Counted from the first letter of the stretch, positions 24,025 to 36,990 are shown. The stretch is DNA of 64,000 bases from Bemisia tabaci (GCF_918797505.1 NC_092795.1:25841131-25905130); one strand, 5' to 3'. The notes: a model not told the origin generated them from the sequence alone. A program made the numbers and translations.

Positions 24025-24762
24025 CAGGGCCGGATTAAGGGGGTGGCCACATGGGCCGCGGCCCATGGCGGCAAATCTAGGGGCCGGCAAATTTTGCAAT
24101 TTTTTTTAAAAGTAGGTATAAAAAAATCGGATTTAGAAAAAAAAATTGCAAAGGAGAAAAGGCGACAAAATCTCTCATTTCCTGAGAGAATAGTAATTTC
24201 AAATTTTGTCGTCTTTCAGTGATACAAGAGACAGCACCTTTAATTAGTCGACTTAAGAGAGAAACCAAACACACAATTTGGCCTGGAACGGCGCGACTTA
24301 CGGAGAAATGATGTCGAGGACTTGAGATGAAAAGGAGAAGCCCTCGGCGCAGCAATCGGCATGTAACACATATAAGCGCCTACAAGACTGCACGAATACT
24401 TCACGCATTGCGCCAAACACGGTGCGGTCTCCGCGGCGCGGCGTCGGAAGTTAAAATCATTAAACCAAAGTTCGTGTTTGTTCTTTCATAATTTTTTCGT
24501 TCATTTCTTATGAATGGAAGGCCTTGTCCATTAGAGATATGTTTACAAAACTTGACTTTCGCGCAAAGTTACGTGACCTTTTGCTAGTAGTATTGACAGG
24601 GCTTTCCCAAAAAATGTGTTCAACACGAGTAAACGCGTCTTATGCACCCCTCCCCCGTCTGGCACGTTTACTTGATGGTTTTTATTGATGTTTCAAAACG
24701 AATGAGAAGGGGCGGCAAAATACAGGCGGCCCATGGGCGGCAAGTAGGAAAATCCGGCCCTG
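24025..24762 (-). mobile_element. Non-autonomous hAT-like element, copy 3 (intact, short)
   Basis: 738-bp reverse-oriented copy with both termini. A perfect 8-bp duplication ATCGGGAC lies at 24017-24024 and 24763-24770. It keeps only about one internal tandem unit, which explains its smaller size. Confidence 0.9.
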
Positions 24763-24770
24763 ATCGGGAC

Positions 24771-26067
24771 CAGGTATGAAACACGGGCCTTTATTTGAAT
24801 CGTGAAGATTTCGATGCCAGAAGAAACTTTATTGCACTATCATAAGTTTCAAATTTGAGATGTCGGACGGAAAAACAGACATACGAAATGCATTTCACAG
24901 GAGTCGAACCGTTGAGCATACCGCGACAAAAAGAGAGAGGTGGAATCAAGCCCGACCTGTAAACTCATTTGCAGACCCAGCGGAGGGAAAAGAAAACTCA
25001 TACCGAAGTATTTGTCAAGAATTTTAAACCTCGCTAAACGATCTGGTGGAATGTTGAGTGGGCCTCGCGCGATGCGAGATCCGGAGGACTCTTGAAATTG
25101 TGATCGTAAATAAAGCGGTTTCCTCGAAGTCGAGCGAGGGGGTTTATTATCTTTTGTTCAGCTGTTATAAAGTAAGAAATAAAAAATCAATCTCACATCA
25201 TTTTGCGAGATTTAAAGAAGTATTTAGCGTAATAAAAAACACTTTAGACCCTTGTCGTGACCGCGGGTGTTTATTTTGCAAAACTGCGGACAAATTTTAT
25301 TGTTCACCCTCCGGTTTCATGGCTTTCTTTATCGTCACCTGCCCGCAGAAACGTCGTAACTCTCGCCCCATGTTGCAAAGTTATGATTAGACGCGAATAT
25401 CTCCGATCGGACATCATACACTTTTTTATGAAAGTCTGCTTCAGCTTGTCCCATTTTACCAAACGAAACAGCAGAAAGGAGTATAAGTTGACAGAAACGA
25501 TACGATGTTTGCAGATTTTTGGTTAGCTATTCTAACAATTCAGTTATGAATTCAACGTGGGAGAGTAGCTGCTAATGAGATAAGTAAAAATTTCCTCCAC
25601 GGGAATTTCGATTTGGGGTTACAACGGTTGAAATAGATGATTGTAAAAATTCGCCTAAACTCATTTTTACTCTTGTACCTTTCATTTTTTTCGCTAGTTT
25701 GGCAACTCGAAAAGTTCTCAATCCATCAGGACAAGTTTTAGTTAAATTTTAAGAAGATCTTAAACCGCAATCGCGAAACCTACCTTTTTTCATAGATTTT
25801 ACCCAGTTTATGAACGGGACAGGTAAAATATTCCAAACAAAAAACAAATCCGGAACCATGACCCTTCCGTGTTTATCTTTTGCTATGGTTCGAACACATG
25901 CAGGTTTCATACATATAAATTATCAGCATTATTATTGTTTCTTTTGTTTTATATTAAATTAGTTTCTGTCACACTTCATACGGCGAAATCCATTTGTACA
26001 AGCTTAGCAAAAAAGTTTTTTCTCCCACTAATTATTTGGCTTCTGCTCCTGAAGGACCTACGGTAGG
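24771..26067. other. No gene recognised
   Basis: Short open frames at 25058-25390 and 25257-25526 have no recognisable domain. A motif near 25345-25385 recurs at about 49000-49040. Confidence 0.45.
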
Positions 26068-26897
26068 CAAGGCCGGATTTAGGCGGCCGCGGCCCATGGC
26101 GGCTTTAGGGGGCGGCAAATTTTGCAATTTTTTAAATGTAGTCCAGGCTATAAAGAAAAATTGGATTCAGGAAAAAAATTACAAACGAGAAAAAGTGACA
26201 AAATCTCCCATTTCCTGAGAGTAAATCTCTAATTTTGTCACCTTGTGTTTCTGCGGTACGATAGACAGCACCTTTAATTAGTCGAGTTAAGACTAAGAGA
26301 GAAATCGAACGCGGAATTTGGCCTGGAACGGCGCGGCGCAGAGAGCATAATGATGACAAGAACTTGAGATGAAAGGGAGAAACCCTCGGCGCGGCGGTTC
26401 GCATGTAAGACATATGAGTGCCTACAAGACTGCATGAATACTTCACGCATTGCGTCAAAGACAGCGCGGTCGCTGCGGTTAGCAGCGGGCGGCGTGAAAC
26501 GCATAGCGCCTACAAGACTGCATAAATACTTCACGCATTGCGTCTTACACAGTGCGTGCACGCCGTGCAGCGGCGGTCGGCGTGAAACGCTTAGCGCATA
26601 CAAGACCGTAAGAATACTTCACGCAATGCGCCAAACACAGCCTAACAACATGCAGTTAGCGCGGCCCGTCGACGAAAGTTAAAATTATTAAACTATACAT
26701 TTATGTTTGTTCTTTCATAATTTTATCGTTCATTTCATACAAATGGAAGGCCTTGTCCGCACAGAGATAGGTTTACGGAACTTAACTTTCGCGCCAAGTT
26801 CTTTGAACTTTTGCCAGTAGTGTTGACAGGGCTTTCGCAAAAACTGTGTCCAACACGGGTAAACGCGTCTTATGCAAACCCCCCCCCCCCCCCCCCC
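26068..26897 (-). mobile_element. Non-autonomous hAT-like element, copy 4 (one terminus lost)
   Basis: Starts CAAGGCCGGATTT (one change in the terminus) and matches the family in reverse orientation. It then runs into a poly-C tract at about 26878-26897 without reaching the second terminus. Internal units lie at about 26410-26660. Confidence 0.8.
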
Positions 26898-26935
26898 ACC
26901 TTAATAATCGCATAATCATAATTATTTTATTTAAT

Positions 26936-27245
26936 GAACGTGGTCATATTTTTGCAAGCAATTACTACTGCTACTAGCTCACATTGCCTATTTTAGTATT
27001 CAAGGCGAATTTGTTAGAATGAGTGTGAGACGGTGCACTGCTTATAGATAGTAGTCATTCGATACAAATTTTAGTAGGAACAAACGTGGCTACATTACAT
27101 GCAAGCAACTTCTATTGCTCCCGAGTCACCCACATTGCCTACTTTAAAATTGAAGGCGCGAACTGGCCAGAGTGAGCGCGCAACGATGCACTGTTGATAA
27201 CAGTCCACTGATACAACGTTTGATGCGAATGAACATGGTTAGGTA
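26936..27245 (+). repeat. Diverged two-unit tandem repeat, about 150 bp each
   Basis: Units starting GAACGTGG and GAACAAACGTGG share CAAGCAA, CACATTGCCTA, AGTGAG and GATGCACTG landmarks in the same order. A third partial unit begins near 27231. Confidence 0.65.
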
Positions 27246-27915
27246 CATTACTGCGCGACCAAAATTTTCGTGTTTGCCTAATTTTCCATGTGCATAATGA
27301 CAAGGAATCACCATTGTGGCATTTGTTAACTTCAGTCAAACATTCATCACTAATACATGAAAATTTCAAGGCGAAAGAATGAAGTTTCACCATGAATTTT
27401 CTTTTTCTTTTTCTTCTGGGAGTACCCTTGACGGTATAAAAAGTATTCCGGTAAGCGGCAAAACAGTCATCCGGTAAAATCTCCTTACCAAGAGAAGTTT
27501 TACGGTTAGCAAGAAAAAAGTCATCTGATAGTCATATTAGCTGCGCTATAGGAAGATTTCCTGGTCAGGGATATATGGCATCGACGGGCAAAATTTTATT
27601 TGAAGATTCGCTAGCGAGGAGTAAATTTTAGCGAAAGTTACGGTCCCTAAAAATGACATTTTATTTGACGGTGTGGTACCGACATATAACGTTATATAGT
27701 ATACATAACGCCTTCATAGGCCGTAATTCACGTCTCGTTTGGAGTTGATCGCGGACTTCAGAATATTATATACAGAGGCACTTGAGATTTTGAGGTGACT
27801 CAAAATATGTTCCTCAGTTCCTTTTTGAGCCATTCAGAGATGCAATTTTGAGCATTCATTTCTTGATTTGGTTTATTACAGAAAGCATAGCATCAAATAA
27901 TAAAAGTGGGAAAAA
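27246..27915. other. No gene recognised
   Basis: Nothing supportable seen. Confidence 0.5.
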
Positions 27916-28117
27916 AAGGCTAAAATACACAATTAATAAAAACCGAGACGTTTCGACTCACAACATCATTTTTCTCTTTTTCTCGTATCCCGGCCACCAC
28001 CATGTAGGGCTCAGGTTTTCATCGTTTTTTTTTTAATTTTTATTATATTCCCGACTGAAAATGACTCAGTCGTGAGTCGAAACGTCTCGGTTTTTATTAA
28101 TTGTGTATTTTAGCCTT
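27916..28117. mobile_element. Foldback MITE, about 200 bp
   Basis: Inverted arms of about 46 bp: AAGGCTAAAATACACAATTA at the left and its exact inverse ending at 28117, both continuing through CCGAGACGTTTCGACTCAC. Confidence 0.88.
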
Positions 28118-29707
28118 GTTTCCTATTTTCTCCCCCTTGTTTTTCCACTGTTATCATTGTCTCGGGCTGCTCTTAAAAATGTGTATCAAATAATAATATT
28201 GACGCTTTAAAGTCAAGGGACGCGTCACATTTTCAATCGAAACTGTTGGTTTTAATCTTTATTCTGGTTGTAAGAATGTTCATTGGCCCTTTCCTTGAAT
28301 CACTGTTGAGTCCAGTATTGAGTTTGAAACAACTATAAACTCCAAAATGTTCACAGAAATTAAGAAAAACCTGGCAACATGATGGAGCTCTTTGATACTT
28401 TAGCGTGTGACGGTATGTGCACCGATAATAGTAAAAGCACCCGTCTACTTAATAATCGCGGTCATAGCGAGATGAATAACGTTTGCTCCAAGAATTTTTG
28501 ATAGTTTTAAGATTAATGGTCAGCTTAAATCCTGAGCCTTTTTTGCCTGTGTCTCTAGCTTGTCAAGAGGCGCTGCGGCGAATAAAAGTTGATTATCCTA
28601 TAATTTCGCTTGATTTATTTCTAGTCTCTTCGAGTGTGACCGAGACAATGATGATAACTTTTGTGGCCTGTACTGTATGGTGACTTTCCCATCACCTTGA
28701 AAGTATTAAAAAAGTGTTGGGTTTTGAGTTTTGAGTATTTTTAGGTATTCGGCTCATTTTACGATAACTGTGGTTTTCTTATAACTGCTTATATTGAGAA
28801 AGTAACCGATTTTTTCGTATGAGATGCGAAAATTTTCTTCAGACACCAGTAAATTTTCAACAATCCAATTATTTTAACGTAAAATAAGACTTTAATGGAG
28901 TGATTATACTTTAAGAGCATACGATAATTGATGAAATGTGAAACTATGAGCTAAAAAATACTTTCAAAGATTCTGCATTTCACAAGACAGCAACACTCAT
29001 CTTTTTGCTACTGATGATGAAAAAGAAACAATATAATCCATCGATTTAAAGAGTTTTCATGCCGAGGAGTGCTTTCCTTGCAGTGCGAAAATTAGATATT
29101 CAAAACGACTGTTTATAGTGTAGTTTTAACCTTGGTAAATCAGCAAGAGATTCCTATTTGCAGTAGCCTTAGGATTATTCAGGAATTTATGACTCATTTT
29201 AAGTCCTATATTGAATTTCAGAATCATGCTCCTGAAAAAGTCCTCCTGGAATAGGTGGAGACACTTTTCAGAAAATTCACAATATCAACCAATTTCCTCA
29301 CGTTGAAGATGTCGTTTTTACTGTAAGTATGGGACATATTACTTATGACGACACTCATCTCAATCACAATTTGGGAAACATTTTAAGAGTCCTCCAAAAA
29401 ACGCCCCCTCAATAGAAGACAGCAAATGTGAGGTTTTTATATACTTACTGTGTCTCTTGAAAAATTATATGGAATTGCAAGTAATCTATGCTTCTGGTTA
29501 CACGAACCAATAAAGTAGCCATCAACTTGACAGGGTCATGTGTAAATGAAGAATTCCGATTAGTACACAGACCGAATTTACCGACGTTAATTTAATGGCT
29601 CGATTTAATTGCGCGGAATAGGTTCTGGGTTAATCAATGGTTGATGGTAAGTGCATAGAATACACGTAAAATGGCAGACAAGTTTTAATACAAGAGGAAG
29701 CTCATTC
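28118..29707. other. No gene recognised
   Basis: AT-rich non-coding sequence. Confidence 0.5.
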
Positions 29708-30585
29708 CAGGGCCGGATTAAGCAAATGGCGGCAAATTTTGCAATTTTTTTTAAATGTAGGTATAAAAATAAAAATGCAAACGGGAAAATGCGACAAAAT
29801 CTTGCATTTCCTGTGAGTATCGTAATTTCTAATTTTGTCGTTTTGCGGTGATACAAAAGACAGCACCTTTAATTAGTCGAGTTATGAGAGAAACCAAACA
29901 CGCAACATGGCCAGAACGCTCATTTATGAACATTCTTGGCCGTTTTGGTTTGACATTGGAATCTGAATTTTGTCAGTGACATTTTTTTGTCAGAAGGTTG
30001 GCTGCCCTTTCATTAGTCTACTTGAGAGAGAAATCAAACACGCAATTTGGCCTGGAGTGGCGCGGCGCAGAGAGCAATGATGACGAGGACTTGAAATGAA
30101 AAGGAGAGGCCCTCGGCGCGGCGGTCGGCATGTAACACATATTAGCGCCTACAAGACTGCATGAATACTCCACGCATAGCGTCAAAGTGCGGTCAGCAGC
30201 GGTCGCCGTGTAACGCATAGCGCCTACAAGACTGCATGAATACTTCACGCATTGCGTCAAACACAGTGCGTTCAGCAGCGGTCGGCGTGAAAGGCATAGC
30301 GCCTACAAGAGTGTAGGAATACTTCACGCATTGCGCCAAACAAAGTGCGATCAGCACGGCGCGGCGGTGGAAGTTAAAATTATTGAACCACATTTATGAT
30401 TGTTCTTTCATAATTTTTTCGTTCATTTCTTATTAATGGAAGGCATTGTCCATACAGAGACAGGATTACGGAACTTAACTTTCTCAACAAGTTCCGTGAA
30501 TTTTTGCTAGTAGTGTTGACAGGGCTTCCGCAAAAAAATGTATCCAACACGAGTAAACGCGTCTTATGCATCCCTATCCGCACCA
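29708..30585 (-). mobile_element. Non-autonomous hAT-like element, copy 5 (truncated, interrupted)
   Basis: Starts CAGGGCCGGATTA and loses family similarity near 30585 before the far terminus. About 100 bp of another repeat (29912-30011) interrupts it. About 40 bp of element sequence is present on both sides of that insert (29872-29911 and 30012-30051). Several internal tandem units lie at about 30140-30360. Confidence 0.8.
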
Positions 30586-31576
30586 GCTAACTTTAGACGG
30601 TCATCGTTGCAATTGTACAATCAGGACGAGCTTTGACGATGCTCTTATTGAAATTAATCCCCTTATCGCAGCTGTACCCACCCCCATGGCTTAAAATAAG
30701 ACTTTCTGTTCCAACCGTGAGTCTAAGCACAAAATTATCGCGCCGAATCATGATTCAGTCTGTGACTCATCAGGAGTTTCTATCATGACATCACTTTGGA
30801 AAGTTCTGTTCGTTTCTAAGTAAATATGGTGATTCATCTATTTAATTGTGCCTAACTTGACCCACATGGCCCTCTTATTATTTAATCTGATAAGACTATG
30901 TCGGATTTCCTCATTTAATGTTCTTCCGTCTAATTCCATGATAGAAAAACTAGCTTTGATGATACGCCCGCACTGGGAAAATTTTCTATCGACTCATTAA
31001 GAACGCACTGTGGGCAATCCCCACAACGGTATACCAACTGTCTTAAAAAGAATTCCTGTTTCTTTAAAAATAATCCTACCCTAAAAAATATTAAACGTAA
31101 TGTAAACTAATTGATTAGGTATACCAAAATGAGCGTGATTTGCTTCTAAATCACAATTTTATTCACAATCAGATCGCTGAACTTTATTTTCATTCATTAC
31201 TCGCATTGAGGATCATGCACTCGATATTCCAAGTAAATATTGGTAAAATTAATTTGGCTGCGTTTTCCCTGATCGAAAAGACTAATTTGGAACCAAATTC
31301 TTGAATTGTGAACCTTACATTATTGTGAAGGTCTGTTGCAGACAAGAGATGCAACAAGTGAATAGACTCTCTGCGGCACGAATATTACAATGGTAAAGTA
31401 AAGAAAGTCTGGAATCCACCCTTCAGTGCGGAATGAAAAATTTGCAGGTGACTTAAGTTTCGCGAATTTAGCGTTCAATTGGCAACTGCTGAATGAGCTG
31501 AACACAAGGATACCCTTGATTCATAAATTGAACAATTATTGGAGGAGATATGACAAAATGATCTCACCTGCGAAAA
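30586..31576. other. No gene recognised
   Basis: AT-rich non-coding sequence with no repeat I can pair. Confidence 0.5.
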
Positions 31577-31578
31577 TA

Positions 31579-32994
31579 CAGGGTGTTTCAGACCACCCGT
31601 ACCAGGCCTTTTTCTCAGTTGGTATAGGTCGTACGAAGTCGGAGACCGCGGGGTTGAATAGGGAATTGACCCCAAGGAATCCGAATTTCGTGGTCCCGAA
31701 ACCCCCCCACCTCCCCTTGGGGGGTAACGGGGGGGTCACGATGCTAAAAGTCACGGTTCCCGACCGAATTGCGGATAGATCGCATCATAATTGAAAAGCA
31801 CGGAAAATTTCACGTGGAATTGACCCCTAAAAAACCAAAATCGGACCATCTAAGGCCCAAAAATGACCCCCTAAAGAGGGGGACAGTACCCCCTCCATAA
31901 TTTCTCTTTGGTCTCAAAATTGACGTAAATTCTCCAGAAAAAGACAGTTTCCCACGAAATCGACCTCGAGAAATCCAAATTTCATGGTCCCGAAGCTCCT
32001 CTAGCCCCCCTTGGGGGTAAACTGGGGGGCCCAATTTTAAAAATCGGGGCTCCTTTCCGAATCGCAAACTGATTGCATCCAAATTGAGGAGCAGAACACA
32101 CTTACATCTTAAATGACTCCTAAGAGTTCTAATAGACCCCCTGAACGGCAGAAAGTAACTCCCTGAGGAGGGGGGCTCCGCTCCCGCCAAAAATTGCTCA
32201 AGATTCCTCTTTGGTCGCAAAATTGACGTCGATTCTCCAGAAAAAGACGGTTTCCCATGTAATCGACCCCGAGGATTCTAAATTTCATGTTCCTGAGCTC
32301 CTCGGGGTCGATTACATGGGAAACCGTCTTTTTCTGGAGAATCGACCTCAATTTTGCGACCAAAGAGGAATCTTGAGAAACTTTTGGCGGGGGTGAAGCC
32401 CCCTCCTCAGGGAGTTACTTTCTGCCGTTCAGGGGGTCTATTAGAACTCTTAGGAGTCACTTAAGATGTAAATGTGTTCTGCTCCTCAATTTGGATGCAA
32501 TCAGTTTGCGATTCGGAAAGGAGCCCCGATTTTTAAAATTGGGCCCCCCAGTTTACCCCCCAAGGGGGGCTAGAGGAGCTTCGGGACCATGAAATTTGGA
32601 TTTTTCGAGGTCGATTACCTGGGAAACCGTCTTTTTCTGGAGAATTTACGTCAATTTTGAGACCAAAGAGAAATTATGGAGGGGGTACTGTCCCCCTCTT
32701 TAGGGGTCATTTTTGGGCCTTGGATGGTCCGATTTTGGATTTTTAGGGGTCAATTCCACGTGAAATTTTCCGTGCTTTTCAATTATGATGCAATCTATCC
32801 GCAATTCGGTCGGGAACCGTGACTTTTAGCATCGTGTCCCCCCCGTTACCCCCCAAGGGGGGGTGGGGGGGTTTCGGGACTACGAAATTCGGATTCCTTG
32901 GGGTCAATTTTCTATTCAACCCCGCGGTCTCCGACTTCGTAGGACCTATACCAACTGAGAAAAAGGCCTGGTACGGGTGGTCTGAAACACCCTG
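31579..32994. mobile_element. TA-flanked 1.4-kb foldback element
   Basis: Ends CAGGGTGTTTCAGACCACCC and its inverse, flanked by TA on both sides (31577-31578, 32995-32996). The arms of about 700 bp are near-perfect inverted copies that meet near 32286. No open frame is conserved beyond what symmetry produces. Confidence 0.93.
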
Positions 32995-32996
32995 TA

Positions 32997-33415
32997 TATG
33001 TGTTTAAGTGGGAAATGCCGCCTGATGACTTCGCTAGGCGGTGCATTTTCTCAATTAAAAATCTATTTTTACACTGTTTCCCTTATCAGAAAAAATTGTA
33101 AGAATTACTGCGAAAGTAGCTATTTAATTACTCTCATAAATAAAGCAATAAAAATGTGCGTACTAATTTATTTGAATGGTCAGGAACACGCTTGTTTCAA
33201 ATTTCCCGCGGTTGAGGGCAGTTTTCGTCATCGGATCTAAAAACAGGCAATGGCAGTATGCAGTAACATCTGGCAACTTGCGGTTCACGAAAACGGACAA
33301 TTCTAAACGCAATATTTACCAACATAACTTGCAGATCGATGCAATTGGGGTAATTGTGCTCGTGGGCGTGAGCCACTATCAAATATCACGTTTCGCTTGC
33401 ACGCAAAACAAATCG

Positions 33416-33455
<40 letters not shown>

Positions 33456-33653
33456 ATCGGCAACCACAGAGGGAGCCCGAAGTTGCAGTTGCTCGTTTCC
33501 GGTAACTTATAAAAGTGTCTTCCCCCCACCCCTCCCCCGGAGGCGGGAAATTTAAAAAGTGTGTTCCAAACTACGAAATTTGCACACTATGTGGTGAATT
33601 CCGGACTTTTTAAAACCATCCTGATTTTCGTGCCATCATACCGCTTTAAATGT
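32997..33653. other. No gene recognised; (CAA)n microsatellite at 33416-33456
   Basis: Contains a 14-unit CAA tract; otherwise unassigned. Confidence 0.6.
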
Positions 33654-33890
33654 CTATTCACGCGGCTGCATTTTCGTGCGTGCAACAGACGCATATTCTA
33701 TTCCGAGCTTAACTGGGAGTATTGAATTCTTGCAGTAATGACGCTGTATCGCTCCTGGCGGGCATACATTGATAACTGTCGAGACATTATCTCGGTCAAT
33801 GATTCCCTTCAACGCTCCAGTTTGATTGTCTGCAGTGACCTTGTCCATCCAACGTTTCAGAAATTCTGCAAACGCATTAAAACGTTCACC
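33654..33890 (-). pseudogene. Unidentified coding-like segment cut by a MITE
   Basis: The minus-strand frame from 33890 to the stop at 33654 gives a peptide with balanced, protein-like composition (SHGERFNAFAEFLKRW, then IIDRDNVSTVINVCPPGAIQ). Its upstream end falls exactly at the target duplication of the MITE at 33899-34056. Beyond the MITE on the minus strand, a CATACAG acceptor-like site lies just before the duplicated target. It may be a terminal exon or a fragment of an old gene. A plus-strand frame overlaps it (33738-33947), so coding status is uncertain. I do not recognise the family. Confidence 0.3.
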
Positions 33891-33898
33891 ATGACTAC

Positions 33899-34056
33899 CA
33901 GTGGCGTGAATGATCGATTTTCGATATTTCCCCATTTAAAGCTATGATAAAGAATCGATTATTAAGGTGCTCGTTGTGAACAGCCTGTTTATCGATCCTT
34001 TCCGTCAGTTTAGATGAGAGATAAATCGATATATCGCGGAGCAGGCCACGCCACTG
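33899..34056. mobile_element. hAT-type MITE (CAGTGGCG termini), intact
   Basis: 158 bp, starts CAGTGGCGTGAATGATCGAT and ends CCACGCCACTG. A perfect 8-bp duplication ATGACTAC flanks it at 33891-33898 and 34057-34064. It lies directly upstream of, and interrupts, the minus-strand open frame at 33654-33890. Confidence 0.92.
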
Positions 34057-34294
34057 ATGACTACTGTATGGACGATAAATGAATGACTACTAAAACGATT
34101 CTCACTAAAACCCGCGGTGAAGAGTAAAGGATTGATATAATGAAATGGTGAATAAGGCGGAAAACGTAAAAATCCGATTAGCTCTAAAATAGAGATATGA
34201 GGGGAAACACGTTCAGTGACACTAATATTCGGGAGGAAGATGATTAGACAGAAAATGTGACTTCTGGAGCACGGGAAAAAGAGGTAGGGGTTCT

Positions 34295-34615
34295 TAGAGT
34301 CCCTTCATACTGAGAGTCAAGACAATGTGAATCCATTTCTGATTGGTTCCCGTATTTTAGGCCTCCACAGTGTCACAATCAGGAATAAAGATTGCATTTT
34401 CACCGATTGCAAAGATTATAATCTGAAATGGACCGGGGAATTACGGGTTCGGCAAGGAACAAACGGAATGAGCGAAGGAACGGAGAAAAGACTTTGAGAA
34501 TGGGCGGATCAAGGATTACGAACAACTTTCAATTTGTGTAATCTTTATTCCCGTTTGTGACTCCATGAGGGGGGGGGGGGGGGGTTGTCTTGACTCTCAG
34601 TATAAAGGGACTCTA
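34295..34615. mobile_element. MITE, second copy of the 20220 family, 321 bp
   Basis: Termini TAGAGTCCCTTCATACTGAG and its inverted copy. Flanks GGGGTTCT and GGGGTTCC agree at 7 of 8 positions. A G-run of about 17 lies near the right end. Confidence 0.88.
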
Positions 34616-34623
34616 GGGGTTCC

Positions 34624-36878
34624 AACCTGGACATTTCCAATTAATTGTGGTATGGTACTCCAATAATTTAGGTTACTGACCTAAATGTTGCGTACTACTA
34701 AAAGTAATTGGTAATGTCCATCGTCCAACGAATTTGGGCAGTACCACAATTTTAGGGATATTCCCATTCTTTTTTGCGTGGACATTTCTTAAAGTCGGTT
34801 CCAAACGTTTCAGGCCGAGTGTCCTAAGCCTTAAGCGTCCCTAGCCTAACAATAACAGACTTTTATATTTTAAGACCCCCCCCCCCCCAGAAAATCTACC
34901 AAAATTACTTCCGGGCTCGATTTTACTCATTGTCAGGTACAGGCTCCAGCTGATCTGTTATCGGGAAGCGTGAATTAACATACACAAAACTCTTTCCTTT
35001 CTATAACTCATGAATTGAATTTGGAATGTTTTGATGCACCCTACGAAAAATGTCGATAAAGTAACAAATATTGCGGGTCTTAATTTCGAACCCTGAGTAG
35101 GTAAAGTACAAGAGTAAAATGTTTTATTCGTTACTTTTTATAGGATGGAGGTAAGTATGCTCAATGTTTTGCGATGAAACATTACTCCTCAGAAATTTTC
35201 AAGAGAAAAAAACAACAGAGGAAAGAAAAAGAGGCAACAAAAAAAACGAACCTCTCACCGATCTAAATTTCAAATGAGGCAAAAATTTGAATTTTACCGA
35301 GCCCCGCAGGCATGGAGTATCTGCGCACTCGCCTGCGCGACGAAGCAATGGAAATGGTCAATGACTTCGGGCGGCTATTTTTAAAACACTCAGCGCCCAA
35401 TTTGAAACGGGAGGGTAAAAATGAAACAAAAACAAATTAGGGCTGAGTGCAGGAGTGGTGCAAGACCGCAGCAGCTCTTAATTACTCCATTCACAGAGAT
35501 CTTTTATAAAATTTAACGGAAAAAGGTGCGATTCTTTGCGTGGTCCAGAAACTCATATACACACTAAAGAATAGTTCGAACTTATGAACTGTACATTTGG
35601 TGCTCCATATCATCCCAACTAATGGGCTTGTCAAACAGAAATTTCAGTTCGTATAACCGGACGTCCAGTTATATTCATGAAACCGAGTTTTTTTCATCAG
35701 TCCAATTTACCTCATAAGTTCAGGTAAGACAAAAAGCTCGATTCAACGGGCCGAATAGTGAAAATCATATGGAACACCGGCCGTTCGCCTTATAACCCCC
35801 CCCCCCCCCCCCCATTGTATGATTCTATCCCGTTGATGCACATATTAACTAAAGAATTAAAACGAAGGTGACGGATTCCGGCAAAAGACCTCTAAGGTGA
35901 AGACTTCCGCTGTTCGACACGGCCAGCAAATCGATTTCACTGAGAAAACAAGGATGGCTCTATTATTGTACATCGAAATGTTCAGGTTGAGGTATTTCGG
36001 TCACGGAGACCGCACTTCGGTTCAATTTACAGAAGGGTCCCTATGTTCGAAAAATTCGGTTACTTAAACCGAAAACATGAGTTATCTAAGCCAGGAAAGA
36101 TCCGTATTCAATTTCGAGCTTAATTTATGATTGCCTTGGTGCAGTCTCTGATAAAGAATCTAGAATCTATGCCGAGAGATTTAGTCCCAATCGCGGCGCC
36201 TGACAACTCTCTAGAGATGTTGGGATGATGTGGACTTCGGCACATAAACACCTACCCATGTATACTCACATGCAGACCCGCCACATCCCATCTCGGGCCC
36301 TGGTACCAATTTTCTGGCCCGGGCCCCTAGCACGGGGGGGGGGGGGGCCTCCCCCGGGAAATTTTTGAAATTTTAAATCTATTTGGACGCATTATGAAGC
36401 TCTTATGATGGAGATTTTCCATCAATTTCTGCAGAATAATTACGCCTTTTTGTTTACTTTCAGCACCAAAAACTTTCGAATTGTTGCATTCAAAACATCT
36501 ATAAATTTTTTTTGAGGGGGCAGATGATAATTTTCAATTCTATGGGGAGCCGGGCCCCCCTGGACTCCCCTTTCGTACGTCTATGGCAAGGAATTTAAGC
36601 CATTGAAGTCGAGGATGCCCAGAAAGGAGCCTCTTAGCATCCGACAACGGAAGAAAATGAAACTCGCAGTTACTAAAAATATCATTCTACATATACTCAA
36701 AATCTTGAAAATCTCTAAAAAAGTAAGAAAAATTTTATAGTGCCCTAGCGTGTTTTTGAAACTTTATTCACCTTTTGCGGAATTTTTAGGGTAATTTTTT
36801 CACTTTTCCCTACGAGACAAGGGTTACACATGAATTCGTAGTGGTTTGTCACCTGCGTCACGGGCCCCTCCAGGGCCC
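34624..36878. other. No gene recognised
   Basis: Several C or G runs (34876, 35798, 36337). 36545-36595 (GGGCCCCCCTGGACTCCCCT) looks like a repeat end, but I cannot find its partner. Confidence 0.45.
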
Positions 36879-36942
36879 GGGCCCCGGTACCAAGGACCCA
36901 GGCCCCGGTACCAAGGACCCAGGCCCCGGTACCAAGGACCCA
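36879..36942 (+). repeat. 21-bp minisatellite, three units
   Basis: GGCCCCGGTACCAAGGACCC plus one base, repeated three times. Peptides in overlapping open frames (PGPGTKD) come from this repeat. Confidence 0.9.
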
Positions 36943-36990
36943 GTATCCCCCCCCCTTGTGGCGGGCCTGCTCACATGCATAGAGCACATG

